From Kribbella aluminosa (lineage in GTDB: Bacteria; Actinomycetota; Actinomycetes; Propionibacteriales; Kribbellaceae): DNA of 64,000 bases. A program made the position numbers and the translations under genes. Location: the NCBI RefSeq assembly GCF_017876295.1, contig NZ_JAGINT010000001.1, positions 3,286,001 through 3,350,000 of the forward strand. Direction: 5' to 3'. Numbering within the stretch: position 1 is the first letter of the stretch; each line of letters begins with the position of its first letter. Below are positions 48,352 through 59,383 of this stretch, piece by piece. A model generated the notes under the pieces. It saw only the letters and a list, made by a program, of their open reading frames with translations, ran no database searches and was not told where the DNA came from.

Positions 48352-48954
48352 ATGATCGCCTTTGTACGTGGACCGGTGGCGGCAATCGGGATCGACTGCG
48401 CCGTGGTCGAGGTCGGCGGTTTGGGCCTGCAGGTGTACTGCGACCCCGGCACGCTGGCGGGTCTGCGCCCGGGGCAGGAGGCCCGGATCGCCACCTCGAT
48501 GGTGGTCCGTGAGGACTCGCTGACGCTGTACGGGTTCGCGGACGACGACTCGAAGAACCTGTTCGAGCTGCTCCAGACCGCATCCGGCGTCGGCCCGCGG
48601 CTGGCCCAGGCCGCGCTCGCGGTGCTCAGCCCGGACCAGCTCCGGCAGGCGGTCGCGACCGAGGATCTCGCCGTACTCGTGAAGGTTCCGGGGATCGGCA
48701 AGAAGGGCGCGCAGCGGATCGTGCTGGAGCTGAAGGACAAGATCGGCGCGCCGTCCAGGACCGTGACAGGCCGGCCGCTGCAGGCGCAGGAGGCCTGGCG
48801 CGAGCAGGTGCAGGCCGGTCTGGTCGGCCTCGGCTGGTCCGCCCGCGACGCCGAGGACGCCGTCACCGCGGTGTCGCCGCTCGCCGCCGACAACCCGAGC
48901 CCGTCCGTTCCCGACCTGCTGCGTGCCGCGCTGCGCGTGCTGTCGAAGGCGTAG
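48352..48954 (+). CDS. ruvA: Holliday junction DNA helicase subunit RuvA
   Basis: A 200-residue junction-binding protein. The OB-fold domain (1-62) starts MIAFVRGPVAAIG; two helix-hairpin-helix motifs follow (LLQTASGVGPRLAQAAL and LVKVPGIGKKGAQRIVLEL); the C-terminal domain III that contacts RuvB is LVGLGWSARDAEDAVTAV. GGGAGGTTGGCG precedes the ATG. It recognises four-way junctions and loads RuvB. Confidence 0.98.
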   Translation: MIAFVRGPVAAIGIDCAVVEVGGLGLQVYCDPGTLAGLRPGQEARIATSMVVREDSLTLYGFADDDSKNLFELLQTASGVGPRLAQAALAVLSPDQLRQAVATEDLAVLVKVPGIGKKGAQRIVLELKDKIGAPSRTVTGRPLQAQEAWREQVQAGLVGLGWSARDAEDAVTAVSPLAADNPSPSVPDLLRAALRVLSKA

Positions 48955-48957
48955 CCG

Positions 48958-50010
48958 ATGGAAGACAACGTGCGCCCGTTGGTCTCCGCGGATGCGGTGG
49001 ACCTCGAGGAACGCAAGATCGAGTCGGCGCTCCGGCCGCGTTCGCTGGCCGAGTTCGGCGGTCAGCGACGGGTGAGCGAGCAGCTCGAACTCGTGCTGCA
49101 CGCGGCCCGCGGCCGTAACCGCACGCCCGATCACGTGCTGCTCTCCGGGCCGCCAGGCCTCGGAAAGACCACGCTCGCGATGATCATCGCTGCCGAGATG
49201 TCCGCGCCGCTGCGTGTCACCAGCGGTCCGGCGATCCAGCACGCCGGCGATCTGGCCGCGATCCTGTCCGGGCTGAGCGAGGGCGAGGTCCTGTTCCTGG
49301 ACGAGATCCACCGGATGTCCCGGCCCGCGGAAGAGCTGCTGTACATGGCGATGGAGGACTTCCGGGTCGACGTGATCGTCGGCAAGGGCCCGGGCGCCAC
49401 CGCGATCCCGCTGGAGATCCCGCCGTTCACGCTGGTCGGCGCCACCACCCGGGCCGGGCTGCTGCCGGGGCCGCTGCGGGACCGGTTCGGATTCACCGGG
49501 CATCTGGAGTTCTACGAGGCCGCCGAGCTGGAGAAGATCGTGAACCGCTCGGCCGCGCTGCTCGAGGTCGACATCACCCCCGAAGCCGCCACCGAGATCG
49601 CCTCCCGGTCCCGCGGTACGCCGCGGATCGCGAACCGGCTGCTCCGCCGGGTCCGCGACTTCGCCGAGGTCCGGGCGGACGGGATCGTCACGCTGGCGCT
49701 GTCGAAGGCGGCCCTCGATCTGTACGAGGTCGACAAGATGGGCCTGGACCGGCTGGACCGGTCGGTGCTGGACGCGCTCTGCCGCCGGTTCGGGGGCGGA
49801 CCGGTCGGTCTTTCCACGCTGGCGGTTGCGGTCGGCGAAGAACGTGAGACCGTGGAGGAAGTAGCGGAACCTTTCCTGGTCCGATCGGGCTACCTGGCCC
49901 GGACGCCGCGCGGCCGCGTCGCGACGCCCGCCGCCTGGCGGCACATCGGCCTGAAGGTGCCGAAGGGCGCGACCTTCGCGGACACGCTCTTCGACGCCGA
50001 CGACGACTGA
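48958..50010 (+). CDS. ruvB: Holliday junction DNA helicase RuvB
   Basis: A 350-residue AAA+ motor for branch migration. Walker A is [12 protein letters not shown] at about 60, Walker [10 protein letters not shown] at about 113, sensor 1 GATTRAGLL, and the arginine-containing GPLRDRFGF follows. The winged-helix C-terminal domain ends in [15 protein letters not shown]. It begins 3 bp after the ruvA stop with weak spacing for a separate ribosome binding site, suggesting coupled translation. Confidence 0.98.
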   Translation: MEDNVRPLVSADAVDLEERKIESALRPRSLAEFGGQRRVSEQLELVLHAARGRNRTPDHVLLSGPPGLGKTTLAMIIAAEMSAPLRVTSGPAIQHAGDLAAILSGLSEGEVLFLDEIHRMSRPAEELLYMAMEDFRVDVIVGKGPGATAIPLEIPPFTLVGATTRAGLLPGPLRDRFGFTGHLEFYEAAELEKIVNRSAALLEVDITPEAATEIASRSRGTPRIANRLLRRVRDFAEVRADGIVTLALSKAALDLYEVDKMGLDRLDRSVLDALCRRFGGGPVGLSTLAVAVGEERETVEEVAEPFLVRSGYLARTPRGRVATPAAWRHIGLKVPKGATFADTLFDADDD

Positions 50011-50237
50011 GGAGTCCAGCCCCGAACTGAACAGCCGGGAACCACTGCCGGCGCCGGAACGTAGACACTCCGTAGCGAGTAACTCAAACGTGACCCGGCG
50101 TCATGCGGTAGTTGTTGACGCTCAGGGTTAGACTCCCCGGTGGCCTGACCTCCAGGCCGTTCCGCTGCGACCTGCGCGCTCCTGCAGAGCGTGCCGGACG
50201 CCCGTACACCCGACCCGACGAAGGATTCTGAGACCCG

Positions 50238-50672
50238 ATGCAACTCCTCGCCGTACCGATGGCCTCCTCCGGTGGTGGCGGCCTCACGCTGCTGCTGCCG
50301 CTGATCCTGATCGTCGGAATGATCTGGTTCATGAGCCGCACGCAGAAGAAGCAGCGCCAGCGCCAGGCGGACACCGTCGCCAAGCTGTCGCCCGGCACCA
50401 AGGTGATCACCACCAGCGGCCTGGTCGGCATCGTCGAGGAGACGGACGACGACTACGTCACGCTGGAGATCTCCGAGGGCGTGCTGGTGCAGGTCGTGAA
50501 GGCCGCGGTCGGCCGGGTGATCCCGGAGGAGGACGCCGCCGACGACGACACCGCCGCCGCGGACGAGGCGATCACTCCGGAGAAGGTCGACGTACCGGAC
50601 GCCGGCGGTGAGAAGGCCGACGGCAGGGTGCAGGACACGCCGAAGCTGCCGCCGACGCACACCGAGAACTGA
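50238..50672 (+). CDS. yajC: Preprotein translocase accessory subunit YajC
   Basis: A 144-residue single-pass membrane protein. The helix is at about residues 15-32 (LTLLLPLILIVGMIWF), then MSRTQKKQRQRQ and the conserved LSPGTKVITTSGLVGIVEE domain. The C-terminal 50 residues are acidic and Ala-rich, longer than in enterobacteria. YajC associates with SecDF and SecYEG. It precedes secD by 95 bp. The 227-bp upstream gap includes a possible TAGACT -10 box (50129) and a GGCCTG/CAGGCC hairpin (50143-50158). Confidence 0.96.
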   Translation: MQLLAVPMASSGGGGLTLLLPLILIVGMIWFMSRTQKKQRQRQADTVAKLSPGTKVITTSGLVGIVEETDDDYVTLEISEGVLVQVVKAAVGRVIPEEDAADDDTAAADEAITPEKVDVPDAGGEKADGRVQDTPKLPPTHTEN

Positions 50673-50767
50673 TTTCCGTCCCAACGGCCTGCGGCGCGTC
50701 GTACCGCGTCCTGTGAAAGATCCAGTGACGGTACGGCGCGCCCGGAAGCACAAAGGTTGAATCTGAC

Positions 50768-52513
50768 GTGGCAACTTCGACTTCCCGCCCCGGGCGGAGC
50801 CTGATCACCCTGCTGGTGGTCATCGTTCTGTTGTTCGGGATCATGGCGCTGACCAGGACCTGGAAGCCCAAACTCGGTCTGGACCTGCGCGGTGGCACCA
50901 CGATCACGCTGACCGCCAAGACGATCGACGGCACCGGCAAGGTCACCGCGGACCAGTTGAACGAGGCGAAGAACATCATCGGCCAGCGGGTCAACGGCGC
51001 CGGTGTTGCGGAGTCCGACATCACCACCTCCGGGTCGAACATCATCAACGTCGCCGTCCCGGGTGCCACGAAGGAATCCCTGGTGTCGCAGGTCGGCCAG
51101 ACCGCCCTGCTGTACTTCCGGATCGTGTACAGCGCGCAGTCGCTCGCGCCGGCTCCGACGCCGACAACGACGCCGAAGCCCGGCACCACGCCGACGCCGA
51201 GCGCGACGCCGAAGCCGAGCACGAAGGTGACGCCGAGCGCCACGATCAAGCCGACCGGTACGCCGAAGGGCCGGGCCTGGACGAGCGCACTGGGTCAGGC
51301 CACCCCGACGCCGACGCCGAAGGCGAGTACGACGCCCAAGCCGAGTACGCCGCCCGCGACGCCGTCGACCCCGGCCGCGAGCACCGATCCGTTGAAGTAC
51401 ACGCCGGACGCCGCCACCCAGGCGCGGTTCGCGGCCTTCAAGTGCGCGGACAAGGACAAGCAGTCCGACGACCCGAAGCAGCCGCTGTTCTCCTGCGACA
51501 AGAGCGGGCAGAACAAGTACCTTCTCGGCCCGGCGATCATGGCGGGCACCGACCTGTCGGACGCCTCGGCCGGCATCCCGCAGAACGGTCTGCAGTGGCA
51601 GGTCAACCTGAAGTTCACCGGTCCGGGCGGCGACAAGTTCCTCAAGGCCACCACGGCGATCTCGCAGCGCGGCCAGGGCAACAACCTGTTCGCGATCGTC
51701 CTGGACGGCGTGACCATCTCGACCCCGAGCGTCGACAACCCGATCCCGGGCGGTCAGGCGCAGATCACCGGTACCTTCACCGAGTCCGACGCCCGCGACC
51801 TGGCGAACGTGCTGAAGTACGGCTCGCTGCCGGTCAAGTTCGAGATCTCCTCGGTCGACACGGTGTCGCCGCAGCTCGGTGGTGACCAGCTCTCGGCCGG
51901 CATCTGGGCCGGTATCGCCGGTCTGGCGCTCGTCGTGATCTTCTGCTTCCTGTACTACCGCGGCCTCGGCCTTGTCGTGGTGCTGTCGCTGCTCGCGGCC
52001 GGCCTCCTCACCGGCAGCCTGGTGATACTGCTCGGCAAGGCGATCGGGTTCACGCTGACCCTGGCCGGTATCGCCGGTCTGATCGTCGCGGTCGGTATCA
52101 CCGCGGACTCGTTCATCATCTACTTCGAACGACTCCGCGACGAGGTCCGTGAAGGCCGCAGCCTGCGGTCGTCGGTGGAGACCGGCTGGGCGCGGGCGAA
52201 GCACACGATCATCGCGGCCGACTCGATCTCGCTGCTGGCCGCGATCGTGCTGTACGTGCTCGCGATCGGCAGCGTCCGCGGCTTCGCGTTCACCCTCGGC
52301 CTGACCACGCTGATCGACCTGGTCGTGGTCTTCCTGTTCACGAAGCCGGTCGTCACGTTGCTGGCCCGGACCGACTTCTTCGGCCACGGGCACAAGCTGT
52401 CCGGCCTGGATCCGGAGCATCTCGGCGTCGAGCGACTACCCGGACAGACGAAACCGTCGGCCCGGCCGCGTCGGACGCCGTCGTCGCGCAAGCCGGTCGG
52501 AGGGGAGGTCTGA
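50768..52513 (+). CDS. secD: Protein translocase subunit SecD
   Basis: A 581-residue RND-type subunit that uses the proton gradient to pull proteins from the translocon. TM1 is at about 12-28; LGLDLRGGTTITL follows; the P1 base and head contain NVAVPGATKESLVSQVGQTALLYFR. A Thr/Pro/Ser-rich segment of about 80 residues (roughly 130-205, TP and TPKP repeats) interrupts the periplasmic domain. The C-terminal five helices include AGIAGLIVAVGITADSFIIYFERLRDE. The start is GTG. secF begins in a TGATG overlap. Confidence 0.97.
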   Translation: MATSTSRPGRSLITLLVVIVLLFGIMALTRTWKPKLGLDLRGGTTITLTAKTIDGTGKVTADQLNEAKNIIGQRVNGAGVAESDITTSGSNIINVAVPGATKESLVSQVGQTALLYFRIVYSAQSLAPAPTPTTTPKPGTTPTPSATPKPSTKVTPSATIKPTGTPKGRAWTSALGQATPTPTPKASTTPKPSTPPATPSTPAASTDPLKYTPDAATQARFAAFKCADKDKQSDDPKQPLFSCDKSGQNKYLLGPAIMAGTDLSDASAGIPQNGLQWQVNLKFTGPGGDKFLKATTAISQRGQGNNLFAIVLDGVTISTPSVDNPIPGGQAQITGTFTESDARDLANVLKYGSLPVKFEISSVDTVSPQLGGDQLSAGIWAGIAGLALVVIFCFLYYRGLGLVVVLSLLAAGLLTGSLVILLGKAIGFTLTLAGIAGLIVAVGITADSFIIYFERLRDEVREGRSLRSSVETGWARAKHTIIAADSISLLAAIVLYVLAIGSVRGFAFTLGLTTLIDLVVVFLFTKPVVTLLARTDFFGHGHKLSGLDPEHLGVERLPGQTKPSARPRRTPSSRKPVGGEV

Positions 52514-53700
52514 TGTCGAAGCTCGGACAGATCGGTGCGAGGCTGCACCGCGGCGAGGTTTCGTACGACTTCATCGGCCACCGCAAGTTCTGGTTCAGCC
52601 TCTCGGCGGTGCTGGTCATCGTCTCGCTGGCGGGCCTGTTCGCCCGCGGTCTGGCGCTCGGTATCGAGTTCCGCGGCGGTGTCGAGTACGAGGCGAACGT
52701 CAAGGTCACCAACAGCACGGTCGACGACTTCACCAACACCGTGAAGGCCACCAACGCCAAGGGCCTCGGCGACCCGGTCGTCACCACGATCAACAACCAG
52801 AAGGTCCGGGTCCAGACCAAGCCGCTCGACCAGACCGACATCGGCCGGGTTCGGGACGCGATCGGCAAGGAGGCCGGGATCCCGGCCGAGCAGGTCACGT
52901 CGCAGCAGATCGGCGCCTCCTGGGGCAAGCAGATCGCCGACAAGGCGGTCCTGGCGCTGATCGTGTTCCTGGTCCTGGTGTTCGCGGTGATCTGGCTGTA
53001 CTTCCGCGAGGCGAAGGCGTCGGCGGCGGCGATCATCGCGCTGGTGCACGACGTCACGATCACGGTCGGCGTGTATGCGCTGGTCGGTTTCGACGTCACG
53101 CCGGCGACGGTCATCGGCGTACTGACGATCCTCGGTTACTCGCTGTACGACACGGTCGTCGTGTACGACAAGGTCCGCGAGAACACCCGGGGGATCACCG
53201 GGTCGAACCGGTTCACGTACTCGGACGCGACCAACCTGGCGGTCAACCAGACCGTGGTCCGGTCGATCAACACCACGGTCACCGCACTGCTGCCGGTCGG
53301 CGCGATCCTGGTCGTCGGCACCGTTGTGCTCGGCACCGGTCCGCTGAAGGACCTGTCGCTGGCGCTGTTCGTCGGTATCGCGATCGGCGCGTACTCGTCG
53401 ATCTTCATCGCCCCGTCGTTGCTCGCGGTCTTCAAGGAGCGGGAGCCCGCGATGCAGGCGCTGAGCAAGCGCGTCGCGGCGAAGAAGGTCCAGGCTGCGA
53501 AGGCGGCTGCGGCTCCGGCCGAGCCTGCGACCGCCGGTGCGCCGGCGGACGCGGCGGCACGTTCGGTCGTCCAGGACGCGCCGCGGAAGGCGGACCGGGC
53601 GACCGGTTCCGCGCCGGCGGCGTCGACCCGGCCGATGAAGGCGGCGGCCGCCGGGCGTCCGCAGCCGACCCGCAAGCCGCGCTCGAAGCGCGGTAAGTGA
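52513..53700 (+). CDS. secF: Protein translocase subunit SecF
   Basis: A 395-residue partner of SecD. TM1 (FWFSLSAVLVIVSLAGLF) leads to LGIEFRGGVEYEANV; the C-terminal helices contain GYSLYDTVVVYDKVRENTRG and NQTVVRSINTTVTALLPVGAILVVG in segments. The last 100 residues are a long Ala/Pro/Lys/Arg-rich cytoplasmic tail (AKKVQAAKAAAAPAEPATAG and on), common in actinobacterial SecF. Its ATG overlaps the secD stop by 1 nt; apt follows with the same type of overlap. Confidence 0.97.
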   Translation: MSKLGQIGARLHRGEVSYDFIGHRKFWFSLSAVLVIVSLAGLFARGLALGIEFRGGVEYEANVKVTNSTVDDFTNTVKATNAKGLGDPVVTTINNQKVRVQTKPLDQTDIGRVRDAIGKEAGIPAEQVTSQQIGASWGKQIADKAVLALIVFLVLVFAVIWLYFREAKASAAAIIALVHDVTITVGVYALVGFDVTPATVIGVLTILGYSLYDTVVVYDKVRENTRGITGSNRFTYSDATNLAVNQTVVRSINTTVTALLPVGAILVVGTVVLGTGPLKDLSLALFVGIAIGAYSSIFIAPSLLAVFKEREPAMQALSKRVAAKKVQAAKAAAAPAEPATAGAPADAAARSVVQDAPRKADRATGSAPAASTRPMKAAAAGRPQPTRKPRSKRGK

Positions 53701-54239
53701 TGCGCTCACTGGAGCAGGTGCTCGCGGACGGTGTCCGCGACATCCCGGACTACCCGCAGCCCGGGGTGGTGTTCAAGGACATCACCCCGCTGCTGGCCGA
53801 CCACACCGGTTTCGGCCAGGTGGTGGAGGCGCTGGCCGCGGCCGGCACCGACGACGACGGCAGGCCGGTGGTCGACAAGGTGGTCGGGATCGAGGCGCGC
53901 GGGTTCATCCTCGCCGCCCCGGTCGCGCTCGCCCTCGGCGCCGGGTTCGTCCCGGTCCGGAAGAAGGGCAAGCTGCCGGCCCCGACGTACGAGGAGTCGT
54001 ACGCGCTGGAGTACGGCGAGGCGACCATCGAGGTGCACCAGGACGCGTTCGCGCCGGGGGACCGGGTGCTGGTCATCGACGACGTACTCGCGACCGGCGG
54101 GACCGTCGAGGCGTGCCTGCGGCTGATCCGCCGCTGCGGCGCGGAGGTCGTCGGTACGGCGGTGCTGCTGGAGTTGTCGTTCCTGCCGGGCCGCAAGCGT
54201 CTCGAGGGCGAGCAGGTCAGCGCACTGCTGACGGTGTAA
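53700..54239 (+). CDS. apt: Adenine phosphoribosyltransferase
   Basis: A 179-residue purine-salvage enzyme that makes AMP from adenine and PRPP. DIPDYPQPGVVFKDITPLL is the family N-terminus; GIEARGFILAAPVALALGAGFVPVRKKGKLP binds adenine; VLVIDDVLATGGTVEA is the PRPP loop. The start is ATG 53700 in a TGATG overlap with secF; GTG 53697 is an alternative. The secD-secF-apt-relA order is widely conserved in actinobacteria and links purine salvage to (p)ppGpp turnover. Confidence 0.97.
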   Translation: MRSLEQVLADGVRDIPDYPQPGVVFKDITPLLADHTGFGQVVEALAAAGTDDDGRPVVDKVVGIEARGFILAAPVALALGAGFVPVRKKGKLPAPTYEESYALEYGEATIEVHQDAFAPGDRVLVIDDVLATGGTVEACLRLIRRCGAEVVGTAVLLELSFLPGRKRLEGEQVSALLTV

Positions 54240-54280
54240 TAACCGATACACTCTCCGCAGCCGTCGGGTGACCCGGCGTG

Positions 54281-54289
54281 TTGTCCACA
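54281..54289 (+). promoter_or_regulatory. DnaA box
   Basis: TTGTCCACA is a perfect match to the actinobacterial DnaA box consensus. It lies 73 bp before the relA start, in the 114-bp apt-relA gap, just upstream of a TAGACT -10-like box (54320-54325). Confidence 0.5.
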
Positions 54290-54353
54290 GGCGGGTCCGC
54301 CTGGTTGGACGAAGGCCTCTAGACTGGTGGCCTGTCGGCGGAGGGACACAAAC

Positions 54354-56735
<2,382 letters not shown>

Positions 56736-56776
56736 TTCCCGCCTGCGCGGTTTGTGGGGGCGGGGACACTGCGACT

Positions 56777-57715
56777 ATGAGACGCCGTGTATTTCTGATC
56801 GCGGGTGCTGGGCTGCTGGCGGGGTGCAGCGATTCGTCGGCCCAGAACCACCCGAGTCCGTCTCCCTCGTCCACCGCTCCGCCGTCCAGCGCTGTGCCGT
56901 TGACCGCGTCGCCGTCCACCGCGTCGCCGTCTCCTACGTCTCCGGTTCGGACGCCGACGCCTATTGCTACGCCTACGCCTAGGGTTGCGCTGCCGGCGGT
57001 GCGCGCCTGGGTGCCCGGGCCGGGGGAGATCGAGCCTCAGGTGAAGCGGGCGGCTGTCGCGGCGGTGGTGAAGCTGTTGCAGCCGACCGATACGCGGGCG
57101 GTGATCGAGGTGATCGACGCGCAGTACGGCGGCATCTTGAGCGACTCGGCGAGCGTGCTGGTGCCTTGCCGGGTGTACTCGATGAGAGCGAACCGTTTGA
57201 TCACTGGCGGTACTACGGTCGACGTACGGCTGAGCAAATCGGCGCAGGGGAAGTGGCGGGTGACTGCGACCCACCCGGCGCAGCCCGGGGCGCCGGTTGC
57301 GGGTCTTTCGAGTGCGGCGCGGCAGGTGCTGGCCAGTCAGCAGATCACGTTGCCGCCGGCATCCGCTGCGGATATCCGGTCGGGGCAGGTGCACGACAGC
57401 GTGCTGACGACGATGCTCGAGCTGGCGAAGACGTACCGGATCGGCATCAGCGTGATCCGCTCCGGCCATCCGCTGGATGTCTTCGGCACCAATCGGCCCA
57501 GCGATCACCCGCGGGGACGGGCGTTCGACACCTGGCAGATCAACGGCCACGCGGTCGTGTCCCCGTCCACGCCGCAGTCACTCGTCACGTCGTACATGCG
57601 TGCCGCCGACTCCCTCGGCTCGTACAACGTTGGCGGTCCCTATCAACTCTCCGGCGCGGCGTTCTTCTCCGACAACACCCACCACGACCACGTCCACGCC
57701 GGCTTCCGTAGCTAA
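56777..57715 (+). CDS. Lipoprotein with M15-like peptidase domain
   Basis: A 312-residue lipoprotein. RRRVFLIAGAGLLAGC gives a short signal with lipobox Cys17. A Ser/Pro/Thr-rich linker covers about 18-75 and probably crosses the peptidoglycan. The middle domain (about 85-180) is unassigned. The C-terminal 110 residues contain SDHPRGRAFDTW and HHDHVH, the His, Asp and His arrangement of zinc ligands in M15/VanX-like D-Ala-D-Ala peptidases and related hydrolases, so peptidoglycan trimming is plausible. The ATG has no ribosome binding site. The stop overlaps the convergent XRE gene by 4 bp. Confidence 0.8.
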   Translation: MRRRVFLIAGAGLLAGCSDSSAQNHPSPSPSSTAPPSSAVPLTASPSTASPSPTSPVRTPTPIATPTPRVALPAVRAWVPGPGEIEPQVKRAAVAAVVKLLQPTDTRAVIEVIDAQYGGILSDSASVLVPCRVYSMRANRLITGGTTVDVRLSKSAQGKWRVTATHPAQPGAPVAGLSSAARQVLASQQITLPPASAADIRSGQVHDSVLTTMLELAKTYRIGISVIRSGHPLDVFGTNRPSDHPRGRAFDTWQINGHAVVSPSTPQSLVTSYMRAADSLGSYNVGGPYQLSGAAFFSDNTHHDHVHAGFRS

Positions 57716-58614
57716 TCCCACTCCCAGGCGATCCCGACCGTGCCCGGAGCCGCGGACGGCTCGATGACGTGGACGCGGGCGTCGGGGGTGAGCATCAGTT
57801 CGCGGTGGACGAGGTTGGGGCCGAGAGTGTGGCCGCGGCGGATCTCGTACACGCGGACCGGTAGCGCGGACCGGTCGAACTGGACCTCCAGCACGTAGTG
57901 CGTCCCGCCCCACTCGCTGAACCGCTGGTAGTCCGTGGCCGGCAGCCCGTTGCGGTCATCGATCTCGTACCGTACGACGGCGGTCTCGCCGACCGCGAGC
58001 ACCCGGTCGAGCAGCAGTTCGCCGAGCAACGCACCCGCCTCGGGGGAGCGGGCGATCCGGCCGGTGCGGCAGCCGCTCAGCGCGCGGAGTGCGAGCCGTT
58101 CGGCGTCGCACCCGGGCTCACCCTGGTGCGCGATGATCAACCGATCGACCGGCTGTACGGCGACCACGCTCTGGCAGACTCGCCGCGTCTGCGCGTTCCG
58201 CTCCGCTCCGACCTGTACCTCTTCGAGCACCGTGACGTTGCGCAACCGCCCGTGGGCGTCCCGGCGGAGCCGGTCGAGCAGCCGGGTCAGGGTCTCCGCG
58301 TAGTCCACCACGGCGTACGGCTGAGTGTCCGGCTCGGTGCGCGGCGGCGGGATGCGTACGGTCAGCCAGCCCGGCGGCACCTCCAAGAGCTCCTCCAGCG
58401 CCGTCACGGTCGCCAGCGAGTCCTCCCGCGGGACCCGGCGCCCGCTCTGCCAGGTGCTGAGCGTGGCCACGCCGACGTGCAGGCCGCGGTCCGCGAGGTG
58501 CGTGCGGATCCTGTTCAGGGCCAGGCCGCGACGGGCGATCGCCTGCCGGAGCGCGTCCGCGAACGACGCCTCAGGAGTCACTGCAGGGACCGATGCTTGG
58601 ACGGATTTCATCAT
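57712..58614 (-). CDS. XRE-family helix-turn-helix regulator
   Basis: A 300-residue regulator. The HTH lies at about 20-75 (LRQAIARRGLALNRIRTHLADRGLHVGVATLSTWQSGRR, in segments) and is followed by a region of about 200 residues that is mostly beta-rich, without a named domain (YEIDDRNGLPATDYQRFSEWG, FDRSALPVRVYEIRRG). GGGAGGGCCC lies before the ATG. It is divergent from a secreted papain-like protease gene; the 186-bp gap has a near-palindrome and three GTTCAC half-sites, so it probably regulates that operon and itself. Confidence 0.85.
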   Translation of the reverse strand: MMKSVQASVPAVTPEASFADALRQAIARRGLALNRIRTHLADRGLHVGVATLSTWQSGRRVPREDSLATVTALEELLEVPPGWLTVRIPPPRTEPDTQPYAVVDYAETLTRLLDRLRRDAHGRLRNVTVLEEVQVGAERNAQTRRVCQSVVAVQPVDRLIIAHQGEPGCDAERLALRALSGCRTGRIARSPEAGALLGELLLDRVLAVGETAVVRYEIDDRNGLPATDYQRFSEWGGTHYVLEVQFDRSALPVRVYEIRRGHTLGPNLVHRELMLTPDARVHVIEPSAAPGTVGIAWEWD

Positions 58615-58632
58615 GGGCCCTCCCTGGCGGAA

Positions 58633-58702
58633 GTGTAAACGTTCACACCACCGTCCGGCACTGGCCAGTCACACACTGTTCACGCGAGCGTGCCGTTCAC
58701 AC
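58633..58702. promoter_or_regulatory. Candidate XRE operator cluster
   Basis: GTGTAAACGTTCACAC (58633-58648) is a palindrome but for one pair. GTTCAC recurs at 58678 and 58695, and ACTGGCCAGT (58660-58669) is a perfect 10-nt palindrome. All lie between the divergent XRE and protease genes. Confidence 0.55.
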
Positions 58703-58800
58703 CGCCGTACGGGCGTTCGCCGAACGCTTGCCGCACCGCCGCCGCCTCCTGACGATGGACTCCGCCCATCACGCACGCAGTACCTCGCGAAGGAGGACAC

Positions 58801-59382
58801 ATGCGCAGGCTCCGCCCCAGCCGCTCCTGGTCGTTGCTTCTGGCCACGATCCTCGGGCTCGTCATGCTGGCACCGCTCGCACCGCCGGCCACCGCCGCCC
58901 CGTCCAGCTACTACCTGAACGTCACCGGCCAGTCCCAGCAGAAGTCGAACTGGTGCTGGGCGGCGAGTGGCAACAGCATCGCCGCGTTCTACGGCTACGC
59001 GTACAGCCAGAACCAGTTCTGCAACCTCGCCTTCGGCTACTCGACGAACGGCACCTGCCCGAACAACCAGGCCACCCTCGGCAACGACCAGACCGCGTTC
59101 CGGGCGATCGGGATCAGCACCGGCAGCTACGTCTCCGGAACGCTCGCCTTCGGCACCCTCGTCACCGAGGTCGCCGCCGGCCGCCCGGTGATGACGCGGA
59201 TCGGCTGGACCTCGGGCGGCGGTCACATGATGGACATCATCGGCTACGACTCCTCGGACTCGACGATCGAGTACTACGACCCGTGGCCGGACGACCAGCG
59301 GTACAACTACTCGACGTACAGCTGGTACCAGTCCAACTCGCAGTTCACCTGGACCCACTCCCTGTACCGGATCGGAGCCTGA
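58801..59382 (+). CDS. Secreted papain-like cysteine protease
   Basis: A 193-residue secreted protein. A Sec signal covers about residues 1-33 (LLLATILGLVMLAPLAPPATA). The catalytic Cys52 is in SNWCWAASG, His142 in GGGHMMDIIGY, and Asp160 in YYDP completes a papain-like/C39-like triad. Cys74 and Cys86 could form a disulfide. The mature enzyme is small (about 160 residues), lacks a propeptide, and has Ser/Tyr/Asn-rich sequence. AAGGAGG precedes the ATG. A secreted, membrane-anchored protein is encoded 1 bp downstream, so the two are made together. Its target is unknown. Confidence 0.88.
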   Translation: MRRLRPSRSWSLLLATILGLVMLAPLAPPATAAPSSYYLNVTGQSQQKSNWCWAASGNSIAAFYGYAYSQNQFCNLAFGYSTNGTCPNNQATLGNDQTAFRAIGISTGSYVSGTLAFGTLVTEVAAGRPVMTRIGWTSGGGHMMDIIGYDSSDSTIEYYDPWPDDQRYNYSTYSWYQSNSQFTWTHSLYRIGA

Positions 59383-59383
59383 C

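Noticed and set aside
50115..50134. TTGACG followed by TAGACT as a sigma-A promoter for yajC
   Set aside because: The spacing is only 8 bp, so the two hexamers cannot form one promoter; only the TAGACT box was kept as a possibility.
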